From Chloroflexota bacterium (GTDB lineage: Bacteria > Chloroflexota > Anaerolineae > Promineifilales > Promineifilaceae), in NCBI GenBank assembly GCA_024223125.1, contig JAAEOP010000502.1, positions 1 through 14,641 of the forward strand: a stretch of DNA of 14,641 bases. Reading direction: 5' to 3'. Position 1 is the first letter of the stretch; each line of letters begins with the position of its first letter. Below, piece by piece: positions 7,301 to 14,527 of this stretch. The notes beneath the pieces were generated by a model, which worked only from the letters and a program-made list of their open reading frames with translations, was not told where the DNA came from and did no database searches. The position numbers were made by a program, and so were the translations under genes.

Positions 7301-7686
7301 AGGCTAACCTGACCCTACTGCAAGATTTACAGCCTAATCCACCCTCTATTTCAGGGGAGCCGAACCAACTGGCCCAGGTTGTATCTCATCTGCTTTCTAA
7401 CGCCATTCAGTACACAGAAAACGGCCGTATCCACATCTCCACCTCCGGGCACAACAACCAAATTCAACTGCAAGTCAGCGACACCGGCATCGGCATTCAC
7501 CCAGAAGATCAGGCTCATCTGTTTGACCGTTTTTACCGGGGCAAAGACAGTAGCTACATTTCTGGTACTGGTTTAGGTCTGGCCATTGTCAAAGAAATAA
7601 TTGAGCTACATCAGGGTGAAATTACGGTAGAGAGCCAGATGGGCGAGGGAACAACGTTTACAGTTTGGCTGCCTGCGACTGGGTAA
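4399..7686 (+). CDS. Multi-GAF sensor histidine kinase
   Basis: A soluble two-component kinase of 1095 residues with no membrane segment. I read five consecutive GAF-type domains at roughly 1-170, 185-345, 355-515, 525-680 and 690-845, linked by coiled-coil helices (for instance the LLQEIQQRTDELQSQEQ segment). The kinase core follows: HisKA with SHELRTP and phospho-accepting H886, then the ATPase with N-box N1001, G1 box DTGIGI (D1028), FDRFYRG, and the G2 box GTGLGL (1056-1061). All catalytic boxes are intact. It lacks PAS, HAMP and receiver domains, and no response regulator is in the window, so it is an orphan. GAF domains often bind small ligands or chromophores; I see no signature that fixes the ligand. 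The start is TTG at 4399, with AAGGG 6 bases upstream; the first ATG is much further in and would cut into GAF 1. Confidence 0.93.
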   Translation: MHRKLPSSTTLLKLQQGLYQEILLAKNPEEVARAAIQYVRQILPVDRATVVFFEAEQATTLITNVDDRTNMPEGTQLLISKRPFINALSHKSFITLNHEDMLSQAAVSSAIASPFDEHIHSMTLIPLWAKGDIIGCLNLGTKQPEGLSSEDIETAVEISKPIAIAIQQVKLLQEIQQRTDELQSQEQFLTLLHEITQLTASIQEFPTVLQSIADNLGKLIGANSCFITLWNEKKQSTMPAAASEPFSNSYRRSTSEQGHKTVTAFVLREERILTIENSYNSPYISPETAQQYEKASILGIPLIAGTQKLGAAVLTFTHPHQITPAEIRRSEQVAAPIALVIAKARLLHREREQRGIAEALQETGKVLNATLKLEGLLDLVLEQIAHVAPYDSANIMLLENGRLRIARQRGYEQYGVSAETLSLSFDVDETPTFRQITQTKQPLIIPDVTTHPGWIWRVPHIRSWAGVPIIIQNRVVALICVDNTTPGFYQPEQINRLIVFANQVALTMQNARLLEAVQRQLGELTILQSLALTSVETLDEDALIRQATDIIGDSFSPYDFGILLLDESKQTLNPHASYHAPNRQLRHPYIPISQGVIGHVIQTGEPCIVSDIANSSYYIEENEAIRSEICVPLRIGSELIGVINAESVHLNAFDETDKNFLMIFSHQLGIAIEKIRLVAETEQRATKLETLSALSSELRAANNIEEMILAILQRSMSIVGGSLGSLYVVDSQTGDMVCQGVYPHKPEMLARRFQKGEGVVGHIAATGEIHTTTNMAQSQRAHFYDQEKQMVDVRQIQSGIGLPLRTQKRIIGILYINLPQVHTFTADEVDFLTAISEIAGGALDRIMLLHSLEERVAARTNELAATNERLKELDRLKSKFISDVSHELRTPITNLSLYLDLFTLGNPEKHARYLSVLRNQTDRLAQLIEDILNLSRLELGERKVEFQPVNLNEIVSVVARSYLPGVQEANLTLLQDLQPNPPSISGEPNQLAQVVSHLLSNAIQYTENGRIHISTSGHNNQIQLQVSDTGIGIHPEDQAHLFDRFYRGKDSSYISGTGLGLAIVKEIIELHQGEITVESQMGEGTTFTVWLPATG

Positions 7687-7720
7687 GCAATGTTCAATAG
7701 CGCGTTTTCCAAATTGTGCA

Positions 7721-7737
7721 TCGAACTGTCAGTTCGA
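7721..7737. promoter_or_regulatory. Perfect 17-base palindrome before ade
   Basis: TCGAACTG-T-CAGTTCGA is a perfect dyad ending 17 bases before the ade start and just ahead of its GGAG. It could be an operator for ade or a short hairpin in the ade leader. There is no U-run of terminator quality. Confidence 0.4.
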
Positions 7738-7754
7738 TTTACACGGAGAAAAAT

Positions 7755-9551
<1,797 letters not shown>

Positions 9552-9571
9552 TATAGTCGGAACATTTTACT

Positions 9572-9803
9572 ATGGGTAGAAGCGCAATTTCACGAATTAA
9601 AGAAAAGATTCGGCTCCGTCAATATGATATGTCTGCTCATGCTATGGAAGAGATGGCAGAAGATGGCCTGGATATTTTAGATATTGAACATGCTATACTT
9701 AAAGGACGAATTGCCCGAACTGAAAAAGATGATCCTCGCGGAACAAAGTATGTAGTCAATGGGACAGCATTTGATTATTACCGTTTACAAGATCGACGAT
9801 TAA
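9572..9803 (+). pseudogene. DUF4258-like toxin gene broken by a deletion with frameshift
   Basis: From ATG at 9572 the frame encodes the N-terminal part of a DUF4258-type RelE-like toxin: a basic helix, then DMSAHAMEEMAEDG (19-32), IEHAILKGRI (38-47) and KYVVNGTA (59-66). After A66 (codon ending 9769) family resemblance stops in this frame but resumes in the next one at 9771 as LIITVYKIDD followed by TAA (9801-9803); 'IITVY' is the hallmark C-terminal strand of the family. The DGR-type strand normally lying between is missing, about 15-17 residues, so I infer an internal deletion of about 50 bases that also shifted the frame. The unshifted frame runs on to 9931 and overlaps the antitoxin, which supports this reading. 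The original stop would lie 16 bases before the antitoxin start, normal operon spacing. The product is probably inactive. Confidence 0.75.
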
Positions 9804-9819
9804 GAAAAAAGGTGAAATC

Positions 9820-10056
9820 ATGTATGAATATCCATGTGAATACTGTGATGGAATTGTTCGGCCACGGCTCATTGAGCGTGAAGCCTTCAAGCACAAAAAT
9901 TGCTTTGTCATCTTGGAAAATGTCACTGTAGGAGTTTGCGATGTGTGTGGGAATAGATTCTATAGTGCAGATATTCTGCACAGAGTTCATGAAGTGGCCA
10001 CGGGTGTAAGAAAACCAGAGAGAACTGAGGCAATCCCGGTTACTCTAGCCGTGTAA
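9820..10056 (+). CDS. YgiT-type zinc-finger antitoxin
   Basis: A 78-residue protein with two CxxC pairs, C6/C9 and C40/C43, in the MqsA/YgiT N-terminal zinc-finger arrangement, followed by FYSADILHRVHEVATG, typical of the short YgiT-type antitoxins. It lacks the C-terminal helix-turn-helix of full-length MqsA. These small proteins are usually encoded directly after a DUF4258 toxin, exactly as here, and neutralise it. AAGGTG lies 5-9 bases upstream of the ATG at 9820. The frame is intact, while its partner toxin is broken. The region is visibly richer in A+T than its neighbours and has no CGGCCG core, unlike the surrounding genes. Confidence 0.85.
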   Translation: MYEYPCEYCDGIVRPRLIEREAFKHKNCFVILENVTVGVCDVCGNRFYSADILHRVHEVATGVRKPERTEAIPVTLAV

Positions 10057-10065
10057 TTGATATAG
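10056..10065 (+). repeat. Right copy of 10-base direct repeat flanking the toxin-antitoxin module
   Basis: ATTGATATAG, identical to 9547-9556, overlapping the last base of the antitoxin stop codon and followed by the spacer before the EcsC-like gene. Confidence 0.5.
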
Positions 10066-10097
10066 GTGCGTTTCATTGGAGCAAGAGCAACAACATT

Positions 10098-10919
10098 ATG
10101 GGTGAATTGATACAACAAAACGAAGTTACAACGAATGGCAAAAGTGGACTGACGGCGAAGCTGCTGGATCGGCTGGCGCAGGTGATTGATGAGACAGATG
10201 AAACAGCAGCATTGGCACAGGTATCTAAGTTAAAGGCTAATAATCCCGATGCACCCCCCGAAGAGCTGGTCAATCATCTGGTTATGCAAAAGTGCCGCGA
10301 CACGGCCGTGGTCGGGGGCACAACGTCTGGGGCGATGTTGATTCCCGGTCTGGGCACGATTTCGGCCTTGACGGTTGGTATTGCCGCCGACTTAAGTCTG
10401 ACGTTTAAGATGCAGGCGGAATTGGTGTTGGAAATTGCGGCCGTCTACAACCATCACCTAACCCCAGAAGAAAAACGGCGGGTAGTGTTGTTGGTAACGG
10501 GATTGAGCGCAGGTACAACGGCCGTCGCCCACCGTACCGGAAATCGTCTGGCCAAAAGAGCAACTACCCGCATCGCTTCCAAATATGTCGCCAAAGCTAT
10601 ACCATTTATTGGCATTGCCGCTTCGGCTACTACCAATGCCGTCATGACTTACTTCATCGGCCAACGCGCCCAGGCATATTTCAGTTTGGGACCAGAAGCG
10701 ATGCAGGATTGGAGCGCCACGCTTCCGGCCATGACGGGAGTTGATCGTCGCAAATTGGTTGCTGGCATTAAAGCTGGTGGAAACGGAATGAAAAATATGG
10801 GCGGCACGGCCGTTGCCGGGGCCAAAAAAGCCGGGCGTTCGCTCAACCATCTACGACGCAGCCGAGCAAAAAACAAAGTTGATCCTAATAAAGAAGATAT
10901 TATCATCCCTATAATTTGA
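10098..10919 (+). CDS. EcsC-like membrane-associated protein
   Basis: A 273-residue protein with two hydrophobic segments, about 71-100 (from VVGGTTSGAMLIPG to TVGIAADLS) and 165-187 (AKAIPFIGIAASATTNAVMT). Both are glycine- and alanine-rich, and the second matches the 'PFIG...G...NA' pattern of EcsC family proteins. Helices between them (104-135) look amphipathic, and the C terminus is strongly basic (about 243-262). EcsC was described next to the Bacillus EcsAB transporter, but its biochemical role is unknown, and no transporter is present here. DUF697-type proteins are an alternative reading. The start at 10098 is plausible, though the only GGAG lies about 16 bases upstream, further than usual; no better start is visible. 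Three ACGGCCGT octamers mark it as native to the genome. Confidence 0.6.
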   Translation: MGELIQQNEVTTNGKSGLTAKLLDRLAQVIDETDETAALAQVSKLKANNPDAPPEELVNHLVMQKCRDTAVVGGTTSGAMLIPGLGTISALTVGIAADLSLTFKMQAELVLEIAAVYNHHLTPEEKRRVVLLVTGLSAGTTAVAHRTGNRLAKRATTRIASKYVAKAIPFIGIAASATTNAVMTYFIGQRAQAYFSLGPEAMQDWSATLPAMTGVDRRKLVAGIKAGGNGMKNMGGTAVAGAKKAGRSLNHLRRSRAKNKVDPNKEDIIIPII

Positions 10920-10936
10920 TAATCCTTCGTGAGTAT

Positions 10937-11025
10937 ACAGGTCATTCCCCCATCATCATGAGGGCAGGCTCTGCGTAGGCAAGAATCCATGCGTCTGGAT
11001 ACCCGCCTTCGCGGGTATGATGGTC
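10937..11025. repeat. Dispersed repeat of the VIPAKAGIQ type, partly degenerate
   Basis: The right half has a clean hairpin, TACCCGC-CTTC-GCGGGTA (11001-11018), next to AATCCATG...CTGGAT. Translated it gives LDTRLRGYDG on the forward strand and SYPRRRVSRRMDSCLRR on the reverse, the well-known spurious peptides of this very common bacterial repeat. The left half (GTCATTCCC... to ...AAGAATCC) is decayed and lacks a good second hairpin. It separates the EcsC-like gene from the STAS-like gene and may act as a weak terminator. Boundaries are approximate. Confidence 0.7.
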
Positions 11026-11069
11026 GAGAGATGGCTGTTACAATCCTTCTACCAGCCAATGAGAAAAAC

Positions 11070-11456
11070 ATGACCGATTCTCCCAAACCCCCAATCTTCT
11101 GGAACCCTGATGGCTATATAGAACTTGTATTGCATGGGGTCATGACGCCCGATGAAATGCGTCACCTGGAACAACAGGGGCAGGAAATTATTAACCAGCA
11201 TGAGTCGGCAAGTATATTGGTTGATGCCCGTCAGGGGCGAATTGGACGGGATGCGGCCAGTTTTTTGGCCGTGATGAAGTTGGGACGCAACCACCGCCTG
11301 AACCGGTTTATTATTGTGGTAGATGAACCGACACAGCACCCCGATGCTGGTAAAAAGACAGGCGTCATCATTTCTATGTTAACGGCCGCATTGGGCAAAC
11401 GGCCGATCTACATGATTGATGAAACCGAAGCCAGAAAATTAGCTCGCCATCCGTAA
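11070..11456 (+). CDS. Small STAS-like protein of unknown function
   Basis: A 128-residue soluble protein, starting MTDSPKPPIFWNPDGYIELV. An early pair of beta strands (WNPDGYIELVLHGVMT), a helix (PDEMRHLEQQGQEIIN), a strand ending in a polar turn (SILVDARQG), another helix and strand (RFIIVVDE), and a last helix-strand (MLTAALGKRPIYMIDE) suggest a STAS/SpoIIAA-like alpha-beta fold. The assignment rests on this pattern only, with no diagnostic residue. The start at 11070 was chosen because earlier in-frame codons (from 10989) translate the dispersed repeat; there is no good ribosome-binding site at either start. It may share a transcript with the EcsC-like gene, although the repeat lies between them. 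Confidence 0.5.
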   Translation: MTDSPKPPIFWNPDGYIELVLHGVMTPDEMRHLEQQGQEIINQHESASILVDARQGRIGRDAASFLAVMKLGRNHRLNRFIIVVDEPTQHPDAGKKTGVIISMLTAALGKRPIYMIDETEARKLARHP

Positions 11457-11474
11457 ATTTGATGACAGAATTTA

Positions 11475-11503
11475 TTGACAGCACTGCCTACCTGTGCCAT
11501 AAT
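11475..11503 (+). promoter_or_regulatory. hom promoter
   Basis: TTGACA (11475-11480), 17 bases, then CATAAT (11498-11503), five of six matches to the -10 consensus. Transcription would start near 11510, giving a leader of about 185 bases before hom. Confidence 0.75.
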
Positions 11504-11528
11504 GCCCGTATCATTTCCTCATTGATTC

Positions 11529-11544
11529 GTGATTTAACAATCAC
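11529..11544 (+). promoter_or_regulatory. Small hairpin in the hom leader
   Basis: GTGATT and AATCAC form a 6-bp stem with loop TAAC, about 20 bases after the inferred transcript start and ahead of the short reading frame. Confidence 0.4.
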
Positions 11545-11577
11545 ACAGCTATCTTAAACAAAGAGGAGGTGGTGCAT

Positions 11578-11631
11578 ATGGATAGTTATTTTAGTAACCG
11601 CACCGTAGCGCCGCCTCCCAATGGAAAGTAG
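11578..11631 (+). CDS. Candidate leader peptide of hom (17 aa)
   Basis: ATG at 11578 opens a frame encoding MDSYFSNRTVAPPPNGK and ending in TAG at 11629-11631. It is preceded by GAGGAGGTG, the best Shine-Dalgarno sequence in the window, 6 bases upstream of the start. Its codons 8-12 form the left arm of the 12-bp hairpin, and its stop codon ends on the first base of the right arm, so a ribosome on the frame would prevent that hairpin. It contains three consecutive proline codons, a known slow or stalling sequence. Only one threonine and no isoleucine codon is present, so classical threonine attenuation is not supported. That it is translated is inference. Confidence 0.6.
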   Translation: MDSYFSNRTVAPPPNGK

Positions 11632-11642
11632 CGCTACGGTGC
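11600..11642 (+). promoter_or_regulatory. 12-bp hairpin overlapping the leader reading frame
   Basis: GCACCGTAGCGC (11600-11611) and GCGCTACGGTGC (11631-11642) are perfect inverted copies with a 19-base loop. The loop holds CCTCC, complementary to the leader's own GGAGG, and GCCTC (11613-11617), which repeats the left arm of the following terminator and could compete with it for GGGGC (11666-11670). No T-run follows, so this hairpin is regulatory rather than a terminator. Confidence 0.75.
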
Positions 11643-11646
11643 AAGC

Positions 11647-11679
11647 AAAGGCCTCGTTTTCGGACGGGGCTTTTGTCTT
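11647..11679 (+). terminator. Intrinsic terminator/attenuator before hom
   Basis: GCCTCG (11651-11656) pairs with CGGGGC (11665-11670) with one G-T pair and an 8-base loop; the stem can extend outward through AAAG/TTTT. TTTTGTCTT follows. It ends about 15 bases before the hom start codon and only 4 bases before its ribosome-binding site, so it must be bypassed for hom to be expressed from the promoter at 11475. Confidence 0.75.
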
Positions 11680-11694
11680 GTCAGGAGAATCTGA

Positions 11695-12783
11695 ATGAAG
11701 CAAATTCCAATCATCCTTTATGGCGCTGGCGGTGTTGGCTGTGCCTTATTGAAGCAAATTATCCAGGGCCATAAACAAACGGCCGCTCGTAATCATTGCC
11801 AGTTTAATGTTGTGGCCATTGCCGATAGTAAAACCTGGCTCTGGGACGCCAAAGGGTTGTCAGACGAACAACTATTAGACATTGTGGCCGCCAAGCAAAA
11901 AGGGTTGCCAGTAGACCCAGAATATCGTCTGAATCTACCTCAAGAACGGGTACGGCCGTCCAGGCATGGCGTCTTGGATGCAGTTAGTGAAGCCGGATTG
12001 GAAAAAACGATTATTGTAGATGTAACTGCCAATGATGATATGGAACCGGTATTGATTCATGCGCTAAATTTAGGGTTCAGTGTGACGCTGGCTAACAAAA
12101 AACCACTGGCCGGGCCATGGGAAACAGCGCAGCAGTTTTTTAATCACCCTCGTGTTCGTTATGAATCCACCGTAGGCGGCGGGCAGCCTGTTATTGCTAC
12201 TCTTCGCTACTTGTTGGATATCAACGACCCCATCTACCAAATTGAAGGGCAGATGAGTGGTACGTTGGGTTTTATTTGCCGCCGTTTGGATGAAGGGGGC
12301 GCTTTTTCTACGGCCGTGCGCGAAGCCAAAGCCAATGGATTTACTGAACCGGACCCGCGTGAAGATCTCGGCGGTATGGATGTGATGCGTAAGGTGATGA
12401 TTTTGGGGCGGATGGCCGGTTGGCCGTTGGAACCGGCCGATATTTCCGTAGAAACGCTTTACACACCTGATTTGGTAGATTTGAGTGTGTCTGACTTTAT
12501 GACGAGCGTTGCCCAATTAGACGAAACCATGCGCCAACGAGTGGAAACGGCGGCCGCTGACGGAAATGTTTTGCGTTATGTGGCTGAGGTAGAAAACGGC
12601 CGGGGCACAGTGGGGTTAAAAGCGCTTCCGGCTACAAGCGGTCTGGCAAGCCTGAAATATATTAGTTTTTGCACCGGCCGTTATAATGATGAAGCATTGC
12701 TTATCGGTGGCAAAGGGGCTGGCGTAGATATGACGGCCGCCGGCGTCATCGGCGACATGATTAGTCTGGTACGCGAACAATGA
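11695..12783 (+). CDS. hom: Homoserine dehydrogenase
   Basis: Reduces aspartate semialdehyde to homoserine with NAD(P)H, the branch step toward threonine, methionine and isoleucine. The 362-residue product has the nucleotide-binding loop GAGGVG (10-15), ANKKP (133-137) with the catalytic lysine region, YESTVGGGQPV (156-166), and EPDPREDLGGMDVMRK (218-233). E218, D224, D229 and K233 correspond in spacing to the acidic and lysine active-site residues of the yeast enzyme. There is no C-terminal ACT domain, so allosteric threonine inhibition through that domain is absent. AGGAG lies 7 bases before the ATG. The gene is preceded by the candidate attenuator (11475-11679) and followed by a possible terminator. 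No aspartokinase, thrB or thrC lies alongside. Confidence 0.96.
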   Translation: MKQIPIILYGAGGVGCALLKQIIQGHKQTAARNHCQFNVVAIADSKTWLWDAKGLSDEQLLDIVAAKQKGLPVDPEYRLNLPQERVRPSRHGVLDAVSEAGLEKTIIVDVTANDDMEPVLIHALNLGFSVTLANKKPLAGPWETAQQFFNHPRVRYESTVGGGQPVIATLRYLLDINDPIYQIEGQMSGTLGFICRRLDEGGAFSTAVREAKANGFTEPDPREDLGGMDVMRKVMILGRMAGWPLEPADISVETLYTPDLVDLSVSDFMTSVAQLDETMRQRVETAAADGNVLRYVAEVENGRGTVGLKALPATSGLASLKYISFCTGRYNDEALLIGGKGAGVDMTAAGVIGDMISLVREQ

Positions 12784-12791
12784 TTACAATG

Positions 12792-12839
12792 AGAGGTTGC
12801 GCTGGTGATCTCTGGTCAACCTCTGTACTCTCTGTGTCT
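12792..12839 (+). terminator. Possible hom terminator
   Basis: AGAGGTTG (12792-12799) and CAACCTCT (12817-12824) form a perfect 8-bp stem with a 17-base loop; a T-run (CTTTTT, 12838-12843) begins 13 bases later. The T-run is further away than in a typical intrinsic terminator, so efficiency is uncertain. Confidence 0.45.
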
Positions 12840-12850
12840 TTTTAGTTGAT

Positions 12851-14365
12851 TCATGGATCATCATTGATTTCAACCATAAACGACAATTCAATATTGCGCC
12901 GGTTTCGCTGCAAAGGCACATCCCCATTTTCAGGGTCAAATTCACCGCCTGGTTCGGCGTCCAGATGTAAAATAGCGTAGATAGTTTCTGTCACCTTTGC
13001 CGCCGGAACTTCCACAACAATATCCTCACTCAAACCAGGCATTACTCGTGTTTGTCCCAGAATTTCCCCACGATGACCATCATTGTCAGCATAAAGCGCT
13101 AACCAGGTCGGTACATCTGTCACGATAACGGGCGCTAGCAGTTTGGCCGTATCCCCCTCGTTATTTACCAATGATTGATCGCGCACAATCATATATTTGC
13201 CCGGATTATTGTTGAAGGTATAGGGGAGTGGCTGCCGTCCGTGATAGGTAATACGGGGGTCTACACGGGGGAAATCAAAGGCGTCTCCCGGTTCTGTATC
13301 TTCGTGAATTAAGATATGAAGCTGCTCGGTTACGGCCGTGTCTATCACCTCCACCTCCACATCCTCATTCAAACCATCGGCCAGAGCTGCATAACCAATA
13401 ATCAAACCAGGGCTGCCCTCATCATCATAGTAAACCACTAACCAACTTGGCCCATTACTGATAACCCGTTCTACCTTCAATTTGCCATTTACGATTGGCT
13501 GATCATAAATAAATAGATCTGGCGGGTAAGTGGCCTTAAAGGCGGCTACAATAGGTTCGCCGTTTACCAGAAAGGGCACATCTTCACCGGAGTTGATGTC
13601 TAGCTGCTGGGAACGGCCGTTATCCTCATAAATAACCGCGAACAATAACGGTGTCGCTTCTCGCCAGGGAATATGCACCACAAGGTCTTCATTTAAACCA
13701 CCTTCTAATGGCGTTGAACCAAGATATGGTCCCAGTTGTCCCTTGTCATTGGCGTACAGCAGTAACCAACCAGGCTGTAACGCCAATACACTTTCAAAAT
13801 GAACCAAACCATCCTCTAATACTTCCTGATCGGAAATAGAAATGACGGGTAAAGAAAGCTGGAATTCGGGGATGAATGTTGTGGCAATTAAACCGGATTC
13901 AAACTGTATCGGAATATCTGGACCCTCTGGAAACTCAAATTCACCTGTCTGTCCCAAATCTATATGGAGCAAGGCGGCCAATTCGAGTGTGGCTTGGAAG
14001 GGGTCTATTTGTACAGGGACATCTGAATTTGTGCCGGGGTCTACGGCCGTAAAGCCCAACACCTCTCCCAACTCAGCCTCATCCCGCGCATACACCACCA
14101 CCCATCCTGGCTCCGTACTGGTAACAGAGGCTATGGTTATAATGCCCTCATCCGTCAAAACCTGATCGGCAACAGCAATATTGGGCTGCACCGGAGTAGG
14201 GGCGCTCCCCGGCGTCGGGGTAAGAACCGGGGGGGGGGTAACGGTGGTTATGGGGGGGATAACGGCCGTTTCTGCAGCCAGTACAGTTGGCGTAGCTTGC
14301 TCTGCTTCACCACAGCCCATCAAAAAAATAAGGAAAATTAGAATTGTGAAAAGCTGCTTTAACAA
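12851..14365 (-). CDS. Lipoprotein with four tandem DUF7282-like repeats
   Basis: A secreted lipoprotein of 504 residues with unknown role. The N terminus has a short hydrophobic signal (about 4-16) and a lipobox L-M-G-C with C18 as the lipidated residue, followed by a Pro/Thr/Ala-rich linker (about 19-61). Four repeats of about 105-110 residues follow, starting near 62, 173, 283 and 391. Each opens with a DQ strand (A-DQ-V, S-DQ-E, Y-DQ-P, R-DQ-S), then a PGW/PSW/PTW + hydrophobic + Y + acidic pattern (GWVVVYARDE, GWLLLYANDK, SWLVVYYDDE, TWLALYADND), then GLNEDVEVEV-like and LHxD-like segments; this matches the DUF7282 pattern as I recall it. The start is TTG at 14365 with AGGA 9 bases upstream. 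The linker is encoded by a run of ten C, a potential slippage site. Four ACGGCCGT octamers lie within the gene. Confidence 0.85.
   Translation of the reverse strand: MLKQLFTILIFLIFLMGCGEAEQATPTVLAAETAVIPPITTVTPPPVLTPTPGSAPTPVQPNIAVADQVLTDEGIITIASVTSTEPGWVVVYARDEAELGEVLGFTAVDPGTNSDVPVQIDPFQATLELAALLHIDLGQTGEFEFPEGPDIPIQFESGLIATTFIPEFQLSLPVISISDQEVLEDGLVHFESVLALQPGWLLLYANDKGQLGPYLGSTPLEGGLNEDLVVHIPWREATPLLFAVIYEDNGRSQQLDINSGEDVPFLVNGEPIVAAFKATYPPDLFIYDQPIVNGKLKVERVISNGPSWLVVYYDDEGSPGLIIGYAALADGLNEDVEVEVIDTAVTEQLHILIHEDTEPGDAFDFPRVDPRITYHGRQPLPYTFNNNPGKYMIVRDQSLVNNEGDTAKLLAPVIVTDVPTWLALYADNDGHRGEILGQTRVMPGLSEDIVVEVPAAKVTETIYAILHLDAEPGGEFDPENGDVPLQRNRRNIELSFMVEINDDP
14229..14258. repeat. Homopolymer G10 and G7 tracts in the lipoprotein linker
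   Basis: Ten G (14229-14238) and seven G (14252-14258) on the forward strand read as C-runs in the lipoprotein gene, encoding Pro residues of the linker at about 36-46. Such runs are prone to slippage in replication and to sequencing error. The length here keeps the frame open. Confidence 0.85.
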
Positions 14366-14527
14366 AAGATTTGTTCCTCTTCCCTACAATAAATGTAAAT
14401 TAGTCAAATGATTGTAAGCATCTACCGCCGAAAGCCAAAATCAGACCGTATTTCCGCCCACCGTCTGCCGAATTGGCTAGTGAGAAAAACCGAAACCTTT
14501 GCAGGTGTGTGATCTAAGGAATGAGAA
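14366..14527. other. Intergenic spacer at the right side
   Basis: About 160 bases between the lipoprotein gene and the gene cut by the right edge. I see no convincing promoter with both boxes, no hairpin with a T-run, and no reading frame with a ribosome-binding site. The lipoprotein's AGGA lies at its left end. Confidence 0.4.

Noticed and set aside
9572..9931. An intact 119-residue gene at the toxin position
   Set aside because: After residue 66 the frame loses family resemblance and runs 112 bases into the antitoxin, while the neighbouring frame supplies the missing family C terminus. A broken gene explains this better.
10649..11086. 145-codon leftward frame opposite the EcsC-like gene
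   Set aside because: It translates the dispersed repeat (SYPRRRVSRRMDSCLRR) and then the reverse of a real gene; the repeat peptide is a known artefact.
11578..11631. Classical threonine/isoleucine attenuator peptide
   Set aside because: The peptide has one Thr and no Ile codon, so the sensing part of the classical thr attenuator is absent even though the hairpin layout is similar.
11560..11680. T-box riboswitch before hom
   Set aside because: GGTGGTGC near 11570 loosely recalls the T-box core, but the conserved ACCGCG continuation is missing and there is not enough leader for the large specifier stem.
12070..12516. 148-codon frame antisense to hom
   Set aside because: The forward strand encodes the homoserine dehydrogenase catalytic motifs over the same span, and there is no ribosome-binding site or conserved pattern in the antisense product.
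14366..14420. Promoter for the lipoprotein gene (TTGACT on the reverse strand near 14400-14410)
   Set aside because: No -10-like hexamer lies at 16-18 bases from it, so the box alone is not evidence.
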